From the NCBI GenBank assembly GCA_039096225.1, contig JBBPEB010000026.1:299501-363500 (forward strand): 64,000 nt of DNA, written 5' to 3'. The translations under genes were made by a program, and so were the position numbers. Shown here piece after piece: positions 1 through 21,108 of this stretch. The number at the start of each line of letters is the position of its first letter. Positions within the stretch are counted from its first letter, which is position 1. Below the pieces are notes generated by a model. The model was given only the letters and a program-made list of their open reading frames with translations. It had not been told where the DNA came from and did not search any database. This DNA is from Blastocystis sp. Blastoise. Taxonomy: Eukaryota; Sar; Bigyra; Opalinata; Blastocystidae.

Positions 1-197
1 CATAAATAAAACAGTCAAGTGTTGCTTCATATAAATATAAATTTTTATAAAATTCATACAGAAGATAAGAAATGAATAATAGATAGAAAGATTGTTTGCA
101 TAAAAAATAAATTTTTAGCTAAAAATACGAAAAAACTACGGTAATAGAGTTATTTTGATACATTTCTTGTTTATTGTGAACACAGAAACTATTTATA

Positions 198-2433
198 ATG
201 GGTATAAGGGGTTTAACTAAGTTTGTGTCTGATAACATCACGAAATTCTCATCAAAACCGTAAGTTTCTGGTTTCTTTAGGTCAATTTCTATAGAAGAGG
301 CATCTCCATACCAGTTATTGTTGATGGGAATGCCTTGAAGCATTTCACATATCATCATCTAGATAAGTCAAGTCCTGATTCATGTGATATTGCTGTTTAC
401 GAGTACTTATATGATTTTTTTATGAAGTTAAATCATCTAAAAATTAACGTGAATTGTATATTATTTGATGGAATGATTGTAGAAAGCAAATTCAACACTA
501 TTTTAAGTCGATCGAAAGATACAATGAAGGAAAGTATCAAATATTTTAATCAATTTGATGGCCAAAGTAGGGTTTATTATATTTATTTTTCACTAAAAAA
601 AATGAAATATTATTATATATAGAAAGTCCAACAACATTCGCATGTAATTTTCAAAAGGTTATTCTACAGTTAAGTACTGCTTCTCCTTTCAACTTTGAGG
701 TTATAGTATCTTCAGATGATGCAGACAAGTATATATTAAATGAAGAACGATAATATTAAAATAATAATTATAGGCAAATTGCAACTTATGCAAATAAAAA
801 TAAATGTTATGTAATCAGTGAAGACAGTGATTATTATATTTATAATATTCCAGGATATATTCAACTCTCTTCGATTTCTAAATTAATAAATAGAAAAAAT
901 TGTATGTTAAATAATAATAGTATTAATCATATACTCTATAGTAGAAAGACAATCTGTATATGCCTATAATTCACGGTTATTTGCTAAATATTATAATATT
1001 CATCCATGGTCACTTCCTTTATTTGGTGCTCTTGCAGGCACAGATACTTATAAATGCTGTTTCCCTAGACAACAATCTTGTAGTATCTATATATTATTTT
1101 TTATATATATTTTTTAATTTATATTTTTATAACTTATATTTTTGTTATTTTTCTTATTATTATGGCTTTATTTTTTTTTAATCATATTATTATAACTTTT
1201 ATATTATAGTTATTATTTATATTTTTTTTACTTTAGTTATTTATTATTATTATTATTATTTTTTTTTATTTCTCATCATATTTATAACTTATATATATAT
1301 ATAGATAATTTGAGTACTATTTTAGAGATAATGTCTGAATATCAAGATGATGATGATGAATTATATAAACATATTTTTCATACAGAAAATATCGCTATTA
1401 AAGACATTGAAAATGATGTATATATATATTATTATTATTATTTCTTTTAAACAATATTTTTTTTTTCTTATTGATATATAATTATTCTTATAGTTTAGTG
1501 AGAATATTGTTTTAATCAATATATATATATAGCTTCTAAAAGGAAAAGAAGAGTTTTCTATTTCTAAATATGATTATATATATCCGAATTGTATTATTCC
1601 TATGGCATATATTGGCGATAAACAAAAAGAAACCATTTTAGAATTAATCAAAAACCCATGTATATATATATATATATATATATAATTTTTATTATATATT
1701 TATGTATTTTCGAAAATTATTCCTTCACATATATATAATATATTATTAGTTATATATTGTGGATTATATATTATATATTATATATATAGATTGTTCACGA
1801 ATTTTAGAGTATATGAAAACAGGTGTAATTCCTTCCAAATTTACACATTTCATTTTCCACGGGATTTTAAACTTTTCTATTCCACGATTAGAAGATCAAG
1901 TACATACATTAGAGACTATAAACTTTATTGAAGTTTTATGTAACAAAATGATTAAGCAATATATGAAAACATACCGTCCCAAATATCAATTTTTTAGTTT
2001 AAATACAATTAACGATATAATTCTAGATGAAACTAATATTATAAGGTATATATATTATACTCTATATTATATATTTTATTATATATTATGTATATTATAT
2101 TATATATTCTATATTATATATTTTATTATGTATTATTTATAGTATATTATATATATTCTATTATATATTCTATTTTTTATATTCTATATTCTATATTCTA
2201 TATTCTATATTTTATTATATATTATGTATCTTATATTATATATATTCTATATATAGAATAGATAGGTGTTTAAATGATATGTCAATTAATTATATGAACA
2301 TTAATTCATCAATAAATGAAATGACTACATTATTAGGTATTGAAACATTTATAACGGACACAAATAGTTATATATATACACATATCATTGACGTCAATGC
2401 TGTACTTGCATTACTGTATATATATATATATTT

Positions 2434-2513
<80 letters not shown>

Positions 2514-3476
2514 CATTCAATTATTCTATAATCTTTTTTTTTTTTAATTTTTATAATAGTATTATCATTATTGTTCTTGTACTTATATAGATTTCTATAC
2601 AAAAAACAACCTCAATATAACCGTAATTATTTTATTTCTGTTCTTACAGCTATATTCTCTGAACACGATCATGATAATAATCGCGGTTATTCTCCTAATC
2701 ATCATGAAAACACTTCTAGTGAAGGTATATATATATTTATATGTTATTATAATCAGATTTATTTTTTATATTATAAGTTTTTATTATATATATATTCTAG
2801 TTATTTATGAACCAGAAATAAAGAATTTTGTTCATCCTCCTCAATCTATTGATAAATCACTTCTTATTTTCTATCAAGATTATCAAGTATATATATGTGT
2901 TTATTACAATTATATATATATATATATTACTATTATATATAATATATTTTATAATATTTAATATTATTATTATAGTATATCTTATCATGTATAACCATTT
3001 TAAGCAGTTATTTCTATTGCTTCAAAGAAACTCGTCAAGTATATATTAAATATATAATACATATAATATATATATATATAGTCTATTTGTTTCGATTATG
3101 TATCACAAATATATTATTCTATTCAAAGAGGGTATATATAATATAATATTATATATATAATATATATATATATAGTATTTATGAATCTCATTCTTCTTAT
3201 CTTAAAAGTAAAAGTGAATACAATTCTATTATGAAGAAAATCACTATTTCTTCTTCTTCTTCTTCTTCTAGATTATATTCAACACGTGCTTCTCCTTCTT
3301 CTTCTTCTATTTCTTCTTCTACGGCTTCTTCAATACCTTCAACACGTGCTTCTCCTTCTGTTTCTATGCCTCGTTATGTATATTCACCACCTCAATATTC
3401 CTCTTCTACAGAATCATATTCTCAATATTATCCTTCTCCAGAATCATCATCATCATCTATTTGTTCTACTATGTAA
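198..3476 (+). CDS. Asteroid-type XPG/FEN1-like nuclease homologue with a Ser-rich tail
   Basis: Spliced gene of about 14 exons coding roughly 630 residues. The start reads MGIRGLTKFVSDN, the usual MGVxGL opening of XPG/Asteroid proteins. A 35-nt intron (260-294) joins in phase to PVIVDGNALKHF (XPG-N core). Later exons (about 623-1082) give VSSDDADKQIATYANK, then ISEDSDYYIYNIPGY, then YYNIHPWSLPLFGALAGTD. These match the acidic metal-binding blocks and the LLGND-like block of Asteroid family proteins. The family is related to FEN1/XPG structure-specific nucleases; its own activity is poorly defined. The glycine-aspartate spacing of the last block looks modified, so catalysis is uncertain. The 3' exon (from about 3175) codes a low-complexity Ser/Pro/Tyr tail that repeats STRASPS. 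The joins near 1418-1532 are ambiguous: a 15-nt micro-exon at about 1494-1508 may be included. Family membership is confident; individual exon limits are less so. Confidence 0.8.
2447..2510. repeat. (AT)n microsatellite in an intron of the Asteroid-like gene
   Basis: About 30 AT dinucleotides following a short TTA run. It sits inside the intron between the exon ending near 2415 and the one starting near 2590. Confidence 0.95.
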
Positions 3477-3696
3477 TTCTATATACTATTATTTATATAT
3501 ATAAATATATTCATATAGATATTGTTTTATTATTATTAAATATTATTTTAAAACTAAACAACTAGTTATAGAAATAATCAATTAATAAATAAATACATTA
3601 TATATATAAAAACACAATAGAATGACAAATATAATTTAAAAAAAAAACAAAAATATTTAAAAAACAAAAAACAAAATCTATTTTCAAATAAAACAA

Positions 3697-5418
3697 TTAT
3701 AATCTACCCCAAACTTCATAATCATAAACCTTAAATTCATTTGCTTTATTCGGTTTATTCGTATTTACAAATAATGAACTCTTTTGATTTGTATTGACTT
3801 CACCATAATGAGTAGCTGAACATTTCGCAGAAACATCGTTCTTATTACTCGTAAATATTGTTATATCTGAAAGATTACCAAAACAAGGACCAGCTCCTGC
3901 ATTACAATATATACCACAACTTCTATCACTGCTTGTATATTCATATTTAGTAGGAGGAATATTATGTTCATTACTTATAGTAAATATAAATTCTTTAGAA
4001 TGCCATTTAGAAACTATACATATAATAGTATATATATATGTATATATATATGTATATATATATGTATATATATACTTGGATAATTTTCCCAATCTTGATC
4101 TGTATATCCTCCAAATATATTAATATAATTATCATGACCTATATGTTTAATTAAAGTTACTGTTTCTCCTTTATAGTACAATATTTATGGAATTCACTTG
4201 CTTTATAATTATGTTCACTTGCTCTATATATGTATTTATTTATAATGAAAAAAAATAAATATTGATTTATAATGAAAAATATATATATATATTTATAATG
4301 AAAAAATATAAATATTTATTTATAATGAAAAATATATTTTATTATTTTATAATGAAAAATATATTTATTTATAATGAAAAAATATATATATACCTAAATA
4401 ATAGTTTCCATCTTTTTTCCTCACCTAACCATTTCACTAAGGGTTTTTCATCTGTTGAATCTAATATTTTAGAATGTCTAAATACATAATTCGATTTCCA
4501 ACCTTTTTTAACGATATTTTTCCCTATATCTCCGAATATACTATACATTTCTTTTTCTAAATTTTCTCTATTAATATCATAAGTTTCACTTTCAAAAATA
4601 TATATACAATTATTAATAATATATTCATTTATATAATCAATATATTCATAATTTATCTTCATATATTCCTTATTTTCTATTTTATCATAATCAATATATC
4701 CATTATTATAATTATTTACATAATTATTCCAAATTCCATGTGATTTACAATATTTCTTTATAATCTCATTCTCTTGATTATTTATATAAAGTACAACATT
4801 ATCAGCATTATTACATTTCTTTATATTTTCTCTTTGTATTTGAATCTTAGTTAATTCTTCTGGAAGTGGTAATTCACAAAATTCAAATAAATCTAATAAT
4901 TGTAATTGATCCTTTATTTTCAATTGATCTATATTAATTACATTATTCATTAGAGAATCTATAAGTAATGGAGCACAAGAATCATCAAAAGGATAATCTA
5001 AATATATAGAGCCATCAGTAGTTCTTCGATCTTTTTGAGACTGTTCATATAAATAAGTTCCAACTAAACTATTCGTAATTGTTTTAGGAAGAGAATGTAA
5101 AACACCACCACTGTTAAAACGAATATAATCGGTATCGTTCTGACTAGTATTGATGTTCATGAAATCAGTAGAATTATCTTGAAAAGAAGATTCTTGGACA
5201 AGAATATCTGAATTATTATTTTTGTTTTCATCAATTTCGGTATTAGAACGTAGGTAGTGGCTTAGCAATCCATTTATTGAATCACCTGAATGAATACAGA
5301 AACTAATAGACTTTCCTAAGATTCCAATCAAATCACATATCAATGCTTCAAAGTGAATCACATCATTCTGGATATCAGATGTCTTCCCAGAATCAAACTC
5401 CACATTATTCTTTACCAT
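3697..5418 (-). CDS. BTB/T1-like and TLDc domain protein, apparent single-base frameshift
   Basis: Three exons on the minus strand. Exon 1 (5418 to about 4393) starts MVKNNVEFDSG. It holds a KCTD-T1/BTB-like stretch (RFNSGGVLHSLPKTITNSL ... FEFCELPLPEEL) and then an Asp/Asn/Tyr-rich linker. Exons 2 and 3 code the TLDc domain: RASEHNYKASEFH, IFGGYTDQDW, KWHSKEFIFTI, GPCFGNLSDITIF and the terminal YDYEVWGRL. TLDc domains occur in oxidation-resistance and V-ATPase-regulating proteins; the role here is unknown. Splicing exon 1 to exon 2 is in phase (AG|A), yet exon 2 changes frame near 4176: the first half reads to HKYCT and the next TLDc residues (YKGETVTLIKH) lie one base out of frame, with a stop shortly after if uncorrected. 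The cause may be a sequencing error, a real null allele or an unusual intron. It is paralogous to the gene at 33477-35228. Confidence 0.75.
4235..4390. repeat. TTTATAATGAAAAA minisatellite in an intron
   Basis: About six imperfect copies of TTTATAATGAAAAA separated by AT-rich spacers. They fill the first intron of the minus-strand TLDc gene. Confidence 0.85.
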
Positions 5419-6153
5419 TCTTTAGTAATAAAATATTGAAAAATATAAAAATGTAGTTCGAAATGGTAGATCGCAGGATTCGCTAAATTGCTTTCTGAGT
5501 AAGGTCTGTACTCCAAGAGAGTTTTTATTTATGCCTTTTGAAGCTAAAAGTACCTATGAAACTGGTATTTTTAGGAAATTTGTATTTCAAGAAAGTCTTC
5601 GTGGCGAACCCCATTTATTACCTGAAAAATAAACTGTCGTAAACCAACTTTCTATATACCGTTTTTATAATGAAAGAGTTATGAAAATATTTTGATATTC
5701 AGGTACTGTTTTAATAATTCCTCTATTTATCTATTTTTTGGTTCATAACGAGTCACAATAACTTCCTTAATATTCATCTATTGTTTATAATTTAACTTGA
5801 TTCATTAAGCGTGGATTATGCTATTTACCATTATATATCTTTTATTGCATGAAAATAAAAATGAAGCCAAAAAAAGTTTTCAAAAAGTATGACTATTCTT
5901 GGTGTTGGCTGTATTCAGAGAATTAAAGTAATCTCATCCCGCGGGACAACGAAAAATTTAAAAATGATTAAGGTTAGTCAGACTAATCACGTATTAAGTT
6001 TATTTTTATAAAAAAAGAATCTGTCGTATTCTTATTATTTATTTCAATATGAAAAACATCAATTTTTTTATTTCCTTGCTTATTTTTTTTTCTGGTTTCT
6101 ATATTATATACTCGTAAATAGTCATTTACAAAATAATCACTGCATTTAGATAT
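5419..6153. other. Intergenic stretch with a small ORF and a GC-rich palindrome
   Basis: The part at about 5455-5640 is markedly less AT-rich than its surroundings. It carries a 33-codon ATG ORF on the plus strand (5531-5632) that opens MPFEAKSTYETGIF; the same frame stays open upstream without an ATG. I do not recognise it. The perfect palindrome TCCCGCGGGA lies at 5937-5946. The 5' exon of the next gene could also lie here. Confidence 0.4.
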
Positions 6154-8414
6154 ATGACATTGGCAAGTAAACATGAAAAGTTTGTAATTTATAATGAGCA
6201 TAATGTTACACGAGATATTCGAAACGTCACGAAAACTGTGTATATTGAAAAAACTGTGAATCTGACGAATCAGATCCAAGATATAAATGATTGTATATTT
6301 AAATGCATATATGTACTCTACTGATCCTGTAGTTGTTTTATCAACGACAAAAGAAATATATCCTAGTGATAATTATGGAATTGATTTTCGAAAACCATCT
6401 TGGTATATTTATTTTTATATGAATCGTATTTATATTCTTAGGAAAACGATGTTGGATGACCATATCAAAGATGTCAATGAAAATTATTTTATGTACGTGT
6501 AATTATATCATTTATATCATTATTTAGTGCCAAGAGGCCTGAATCCAAAATAAAACAGGGGAAGTATGTATATATATGTATATATATATATATATATACT
6601 GTGCATGTTATATATTAGAAAAACGAAGATATTTATGACAAAAATATGTTTGTTTTAAAACAAATACTAATATTTATATATATATATTTTTATATAGATA
6701 TTCATCTGTTCTATTTCATCCAAATCAATTAGGGATTATACTACTTGAATTTTACAATATATGCTTTGATTTTAAATCACGTACTATTACTTATTTTATT
6801 GAAAATGATTCAGAACAAAAATTATTTGAAAGAAATAGACAAAAATGTATGTATTTTATTCGTTTTTATTATTATTATTATTAACATGAAATAGATTTAA
6901 CTTTTATGACTGGTGTCTCTATTCAAACTGAAAAACAATTTCATAATCAAACTGTGTTCTTAGAACATTCGAATGCTTTATATTTAATATCTATTGCTAT
7001 TAATCAAATCGCTCATTTTACTGAAACTGCAAATATATTACTTTCTATAAATATGAGGTTTAGAAAATTTCCTTTTGTATATTTGTAATTATTATGTTTA
7101 TTAATATATTTATGATTTTGTTGATTATATATTATTATTATATATTTAATATATTTATAATATTCATTATAATATTTATTATTATATATTATTATAATAT
7201 ATTTATTATATTTATAATATTCATTATAATATTTATTATAATATTAATTATTATATTTATTATATTTATTATTATATATATTATTGTATATTTATTCTTT
7301 TAAATAAATAGACAGATACAGTAATATATGAAATAGCAGATCATCCTAATGATTGGATATTTAGTTATTATAACTTGATAAAGAGTTTATACCCATCAAA
7401 TATAACTTTTTCTAATTTAAGAGAAGCTACTGAAAGATATGGGAAAAACAAATGCTTTAAACATTTTGTATATAGTTTATATTATTCTATTTATTATGTT
7501 TATTATTATATACTTATTATTACTATCATTTTTTTATATTTATCATTAAACTATAATAATAAATAATGATATTATTATGTACATTTTTTTTTGAAATATA
7601 TAAATCAATATATTTAGTATGTATCAAATAGAGTAGTTTATTCATCTTATGGTGGTATATTTAGTTCAATAAGAGATAGTGATACTATACGTATTTTAGC
7701 ATATAAACATATAGACATTGATCCTTATACTATGAAACGTCATTCTAAACCATTCATTACATTATTAAATCGAAATATTCATAAACGAGCATCAAATAAT
7801 AGATTAATTATTAATATAAATGAACTTGAACAATATTTTAAGTCTAACTTTAATAATAAGGTATATACAAGAAATTTTCTTACTCTATATTCGATATATA
7901 TCTATATGTATACTATTGTTTATTCTTTAATTTTTACTATACACTTATATAAATTATTACTATTACTCTTATTTCTTATTTTTCTATACTATATTATATA
8001 TAGTTAAGATTTGATTATTCAATAGTAGATACAGAAAAATTTACATTTAAAGAACAATTGCAGTTTATGGTTAAAACAGATATATTAATAGGAACAGTAG
8101 GAACAGGGTTTTTGAATTCTATGTTTATGTTACCTTATAGTAGTATTATTGCTGTATATCCTCCTTATTCTGATAATATATTCTTTACTGCTAGTAGTAG
8201 AACAAGTAGAATATATTTTATTCCTTATTATAATAATACTGTTCATTATCGTAATAATACACCAGAATATGCTTGTGTACAAAATATTCTATCAAAATTT
8301 CCTAATACTTATGACTGTAGACGCTTATTATATTATTCAGATGTTTATGTAGACCCATTTTCATTGTTTTTAATTCTTCAAACAACTTTTTATTATTTCT
8401 TATACAATAATTAA
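6154..8414 (+). CDS. Glycosyltransferase family 61 (GT61/EOGT-like) protein
   Basis: Spliced gene of about nine exons with GTATAT-type introns. The C-terminal exons carry the diagnostic GT61 core: KPFITLLNRNIHKRAS (the 'xITLLNR' block), then VDTEKFTFKEQLQFM, KTDILIGTVGTGFLNSMFM (the 'DVLVGVHGAGLTN' block) and SSIIAVYPPY. Earlier exons give HPNQLGIILLEFYNICFD and SNRVVYSSYGGIFSS, as in the middle of the family. GT61 enzymes transfer xylose, arabinose or GlcNAc, usually in the secretory pathway. In the GAG block the usual H-G-A-G reads V-G-T-G, so a conserved histidine is replaced. The ATG at 6154 is simply the first in frame after a stop at 6115; an upstream exon (for example near 5860-5890) could supply the true N-terminus, since no signal anchor is visible. 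The family call is good, the 5' end is not. Confidence 0.75.
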
Positions 8415-10287
8415 GTACTTATTTTATGATTTTTTTTTAATATAATAAACTAGTTGAATATTTTTATAAATGATACTCCTATTTTTCAGTCTTTTTTATA
8501 CTTTCAACAAGCTATTATTATTATTATCATTATTATGATAAATATTCTTTATTCTAATAATAATATTTATTTTTATTTTTTTTATATATATAATTTCGTT
8601 TTATTATAATAGTGATTTCAGATATATATTATATTCTTTTTATAACTTACTCTAAAAAGTCTTAATAACTTAAATCTATTATTTATTTTTTTTTTCCTTT
8701 CTATTTATTATATATATTTTCTCCTATTAAACCAATTTAATATTTGATTTCAATTCTTTATCAATTTAATATATCAACTAATAATATTCTATGTACTTTG
8801 TTGTTTTATTTATATACATAAATACTAATTGAAGTATGAGTCAATATTAGCAAAGATACATAATAAATACTAACGTATCTATTGCATTAAATGAATAGAG
8901 TCTTAAGAGAAATATTTTATGTATTTAATTGATAACACAAAAAAAATATCAGTAACGATATAATATATTATTAATCATGTTTATAAGTTGTACTTAAATG
9001 AAAATGTTTCACTAAAATATTAATTTTATATTAAATGATTTGGATTTGATATCATCAAACATAGAAAACAAAGAATATATAATAAATAGGAATAATTCCT
9101 ATTTATATTGACAAATATATGTCAAGAATAGCTATAGAGCATCATTAAAACATACAAAGCAAATTTAATAAATGTTTTAAACATTTTTTTATATTTACTG
9201 ACAAGATATCATCGTTTTTATATCTAAAAGAAAGTATTATTATTATTACTATATCTAGACAAATAATTTCTTAATATACTTTCCATATATATTATTGGTT
9301 ATTGTTTAGTAAGATGGTTATGATCAAATGTGAATAAATACATAATCAATTAGTTACTTTTAATAAAAGATTCTATATAAGAATTATATATTTATAAATA
9401 TATTTGCCATATTGATTTTTTGAAAAGAATAAGACAAAAGGTTGAATATAAATATATTTGAAACAAGGGAAGTGATTATTACTTCATATAACAATATTTG
9501 AGTGTGTTTAACATCCGATAGGTACTGTAATATCTATTAAACTAGTAATTTATCCCATTATAATAATTTAATGGATGCTAACAACAAAAATTTGATGGTT
9601 TTTTTCTGATAGAAACAAAAGTATATAAAGAAAATACATGTAAATTGAATAAAGATTTTTAATTATTATAATCTCTTTTAAACTTTGTTGTGTCTTGTCA
9701 ATTCATTTTATGTGACTAATTACTATTTGGTAAAGTGAAAAAGGCAATTTAAATTGTAAAATATACTTGTTGGATTTAAAAAGAATTATAGAATTAGCAA
9801 GTTATTATTGTTTATTTTATTTAATTATCCACGCATGAATTAAAGCTCATTATATATATATATATAGTTCAAACAAGAAATTATAACGAATGGAGATCAT
9901 TTTTCAATATAACTGCTATTGAAAACGCATAAAACTATAACGTCTTTATATAAAATCATAAATATGATTGATTCGCACTAGCTATTATTCAATTATTCAC
10001 TTTGTTTAATGTGCTTAAATACACTATTATGTTTTTTTATCAAAATTGCATATCTACAAGTTTCATACCTACATTCCCTAATCAGACAGCTTATTCTCTA
10101 TTTTAAACAAACAGAGAATTCTATCACACACGAAATTCTCGCAAGTGAAAATTACGGAAATATGTTTTTGTGACCATTTAATATATTTTAAAACTACCCA
10201 TTATTATTAAAAGTCATAATAGACTTTCAACAAGTGAAAACTAATAAATAATGAAAACAACGAATACTATTTTTCACCACGATTCAG
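8415..10287. other. Intergenic region, nothing recognised
   Basis: About 1.9 kb of AT-rich sequence with T- and A-runs and no reading frame that looks protein-like. It separates the GT61 gene from the long gene downstream and probably contains the latter's promoter. Confidence 0.6.
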
Positions 10288-10372
10288 ATGCCTTTTAAGA
10301 ATTATGAACGATTGGATAAAAACAATAAGGTTCTTCAAGTACCTTTTCTTAACTTTGAATCGTTGTTACGCA

Positions 10373-10383
<11 letters not shown>
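10288..10383 (+). other. Upstream ORF overlapping the start of the next gene
   Basis: A 31-codon ORF beginning MPFKNYERLDKNNK and ending LLRNEY-stop. Its TGA (10381-10383) overlaps the proposed start ATG at 10373 in another frame. The peptide looks like ordinary protein and could be continued by the next frame if one base were missing. It is either an overlapping uORF that restrains translation or the true N-terminus broken by an indel. Confidence 0.45.
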
Positions 10384-16557
<6,174 letters not shown>

Positions 16558-18066
16558 GAAGTTATTTTATTTATTTAATTATATAATTATATTTATTTTA
16601 TTTAATTATATAATTATATTTATTTTATTTAATTATATAATTATTTTATTAATTTAATTATATAATTAATTATTTATTTATTTATTTTATTTGGTTTTCC
16701 AATAAAGTTTAGTTATTCGAGTAGCATTATATTTATTATCTAGAATCCTTATATTACTATTTACTCGTTATTGTTACTTGGGATTTGTGAATCATTATAG
16801 TTTTCTTTATTTGCTCTTTTCTACTTTTATATCTATATATTTTTTTATAGATTTTTTTATTTATATTAGTTTGTTTTATCTTTTTTTTTTACGTAGTTAA
16901 AAATTAATAAAAAAATATATGGGTATTGTTATTTCTTCAACTTTTTTTTTATTTAAAGCCGTTTACTTATTTGCAATTATAATAAAAAGACTCCTATCAT
17001 TATCAAGGATACTATTGTTATCTCTACATCAAGGCACTGCACATAATAAACCATATATTACTTTAAAAAATATATATTAAAAATATATTTTTTTTTATTT
17101 AAAAAAAAATAGATATTTTAAATATTGCCATAATAATATACTTTTATAAAAGCTTGTAATTACGTACCACAGTTCAGAGTATAAATAGAAATGTCCAATA
17201 CAATTTAACTAGAGATTTGTTAACTCAAATAAGAAAAATGAAATCATGCAGTTTCCTCTATTTATCAGACATAGAAATCTAATTGAATGTCTTAGAAAAA
17301 AGTTTATCCATTGAAAATATCTCTAGATCTGTTGCTTTGAATAAAAAGCCAAAAGATCGAGATTCATGACAAACATAGCATTGATCTTTTAGACTTCAAG
17401 CTTAAGATATGATATGATTGGATAGATATCCAAGATAGACCAATAGTTCTCTTAGATCCAACTACCAATAGAATCATGTCTTTTAAGTTGATGACGGAGT
17501 ATACATCATTAAACTGATGGATAGAGGCATGAAAAAAGGTGGGAAAAAGAAAACCTTTTTTTAACCTTAAAAATCTCCAAACCACCAATTTTGGGAATTC
17601 ATTGGATTTTGCCTGAATATTATATTATATTCATGCTTTTTTGAGATATTTTACACAGTATTGTATTGGTTCTAAATAGAACAATAATTTAAATTTAGTC
17701 ATTTATATTCGAGTTTATTGATTAATGTGTCATAAATTATTATGTGTCAACAAACCAAATTATAAGTAATAATAATTTAAGCGAATAAAAACTAAACACG
17801 TCACTATAAAAAATATATATAAACAAAAAGAAATAATACAACCCACCAAAAATCCACCTATTATTTTTATGCTTAAAATACCCGGGAAATATTCATTTTC
17901 CCACGTTTTTTTTGTTATTCTGGGATAAATACAACAATACATTTCTTTATTATTCTACTAATTGATCTAAAGGATTTTACTAGAAATAGAACAAAATAAA
18001 TGCCAAAGAATAAACGTTTGAATACTAGTATCATTATATATTACAGAAACTACCTTCTATCCTCTA
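16558..18066. other. Intergenic region with a 3' minisatellite
   Basis: Positions about 16566-16680 hold about four copies of a unit near 27 nt containing TTTAATTATATAATTATAT, probably in the 3' UTR of the long gene. The rest, up to the hAT gene, holds T-runs and no convincing gene. I found no clear terminal inverted repeat of the hAT element here, although its 5' end should lie in this stretch if it is mobile. Confidence 0.55.
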
Positions 18067-20498
<2,432 letters not shown>

Positions 20499-21108
20499 GA
20501 ACATGATAACCTAGCAGCAATGATTCATTTTATTGCACCGAACATAAACATGTTGACATATTTTTATATTTTTTTTTGTAATATTTCTTCTTTTATATCA
20601 TTATATCTAAGCCTATAATGCATATTTATAGTTCTATATGTTATATACTATATTCTTACCTAATTAATAAAAATGATTTGTAGATTTGTTTTTCTGAAAA
20701 GGATTTCTTGTTTCTATTCTTGTCTATATATAGTAGTTTATATATTATTTATGTTTGCTTACATAAAAACGATACTATTAAGTTAAAATGGAGATAGATC
20801 GGCGTTTTGTTTTGTTTAAATACAGCCACAAACATAATAAGCTTTCTAACTTTAAAATTCGAAATGGTTTGCACAAATATCGTGCTTAATAAGAGTTATT
20901 TGGTAGTAAATATGATAAACACATAAACCAGTCAAATTCACCTTTTTTTGTTGAAAAAAATACTTTTTTCTACCAAAAAACCACAAAAAAAAAAAAAAAA
21001 AAAAAGCCCACTTTTCTTCATGTCTCTACTGATGGAATTACAGTCTCAATTTTTGGAATACAATATTTTACATATTTATTTTGTTTTAAAAATAGAAAAT
21101 AAAACGAA
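20499..21108. other. Intergenic region with a long A-tract
   Basis: Contains a run of more than 20 A at about 20984-21004, roughly 100 bp before the next start codon. No gene is seen. The 3' end of the hAT element should lie here. Confidence 0.6.

Noticed and set aside
119-358. Minus-strand ORF at the window start
   Set aside because: It is antisense to the first two exons of the Asteroid-like gene, which are supported by MGIRGL and VIVDGNALKHF.
17364-17942. Two minus-strand ORFs upstream of the hAT gene
   Set aside because: No family resemblance, no splice context, and composition typical of spacer.
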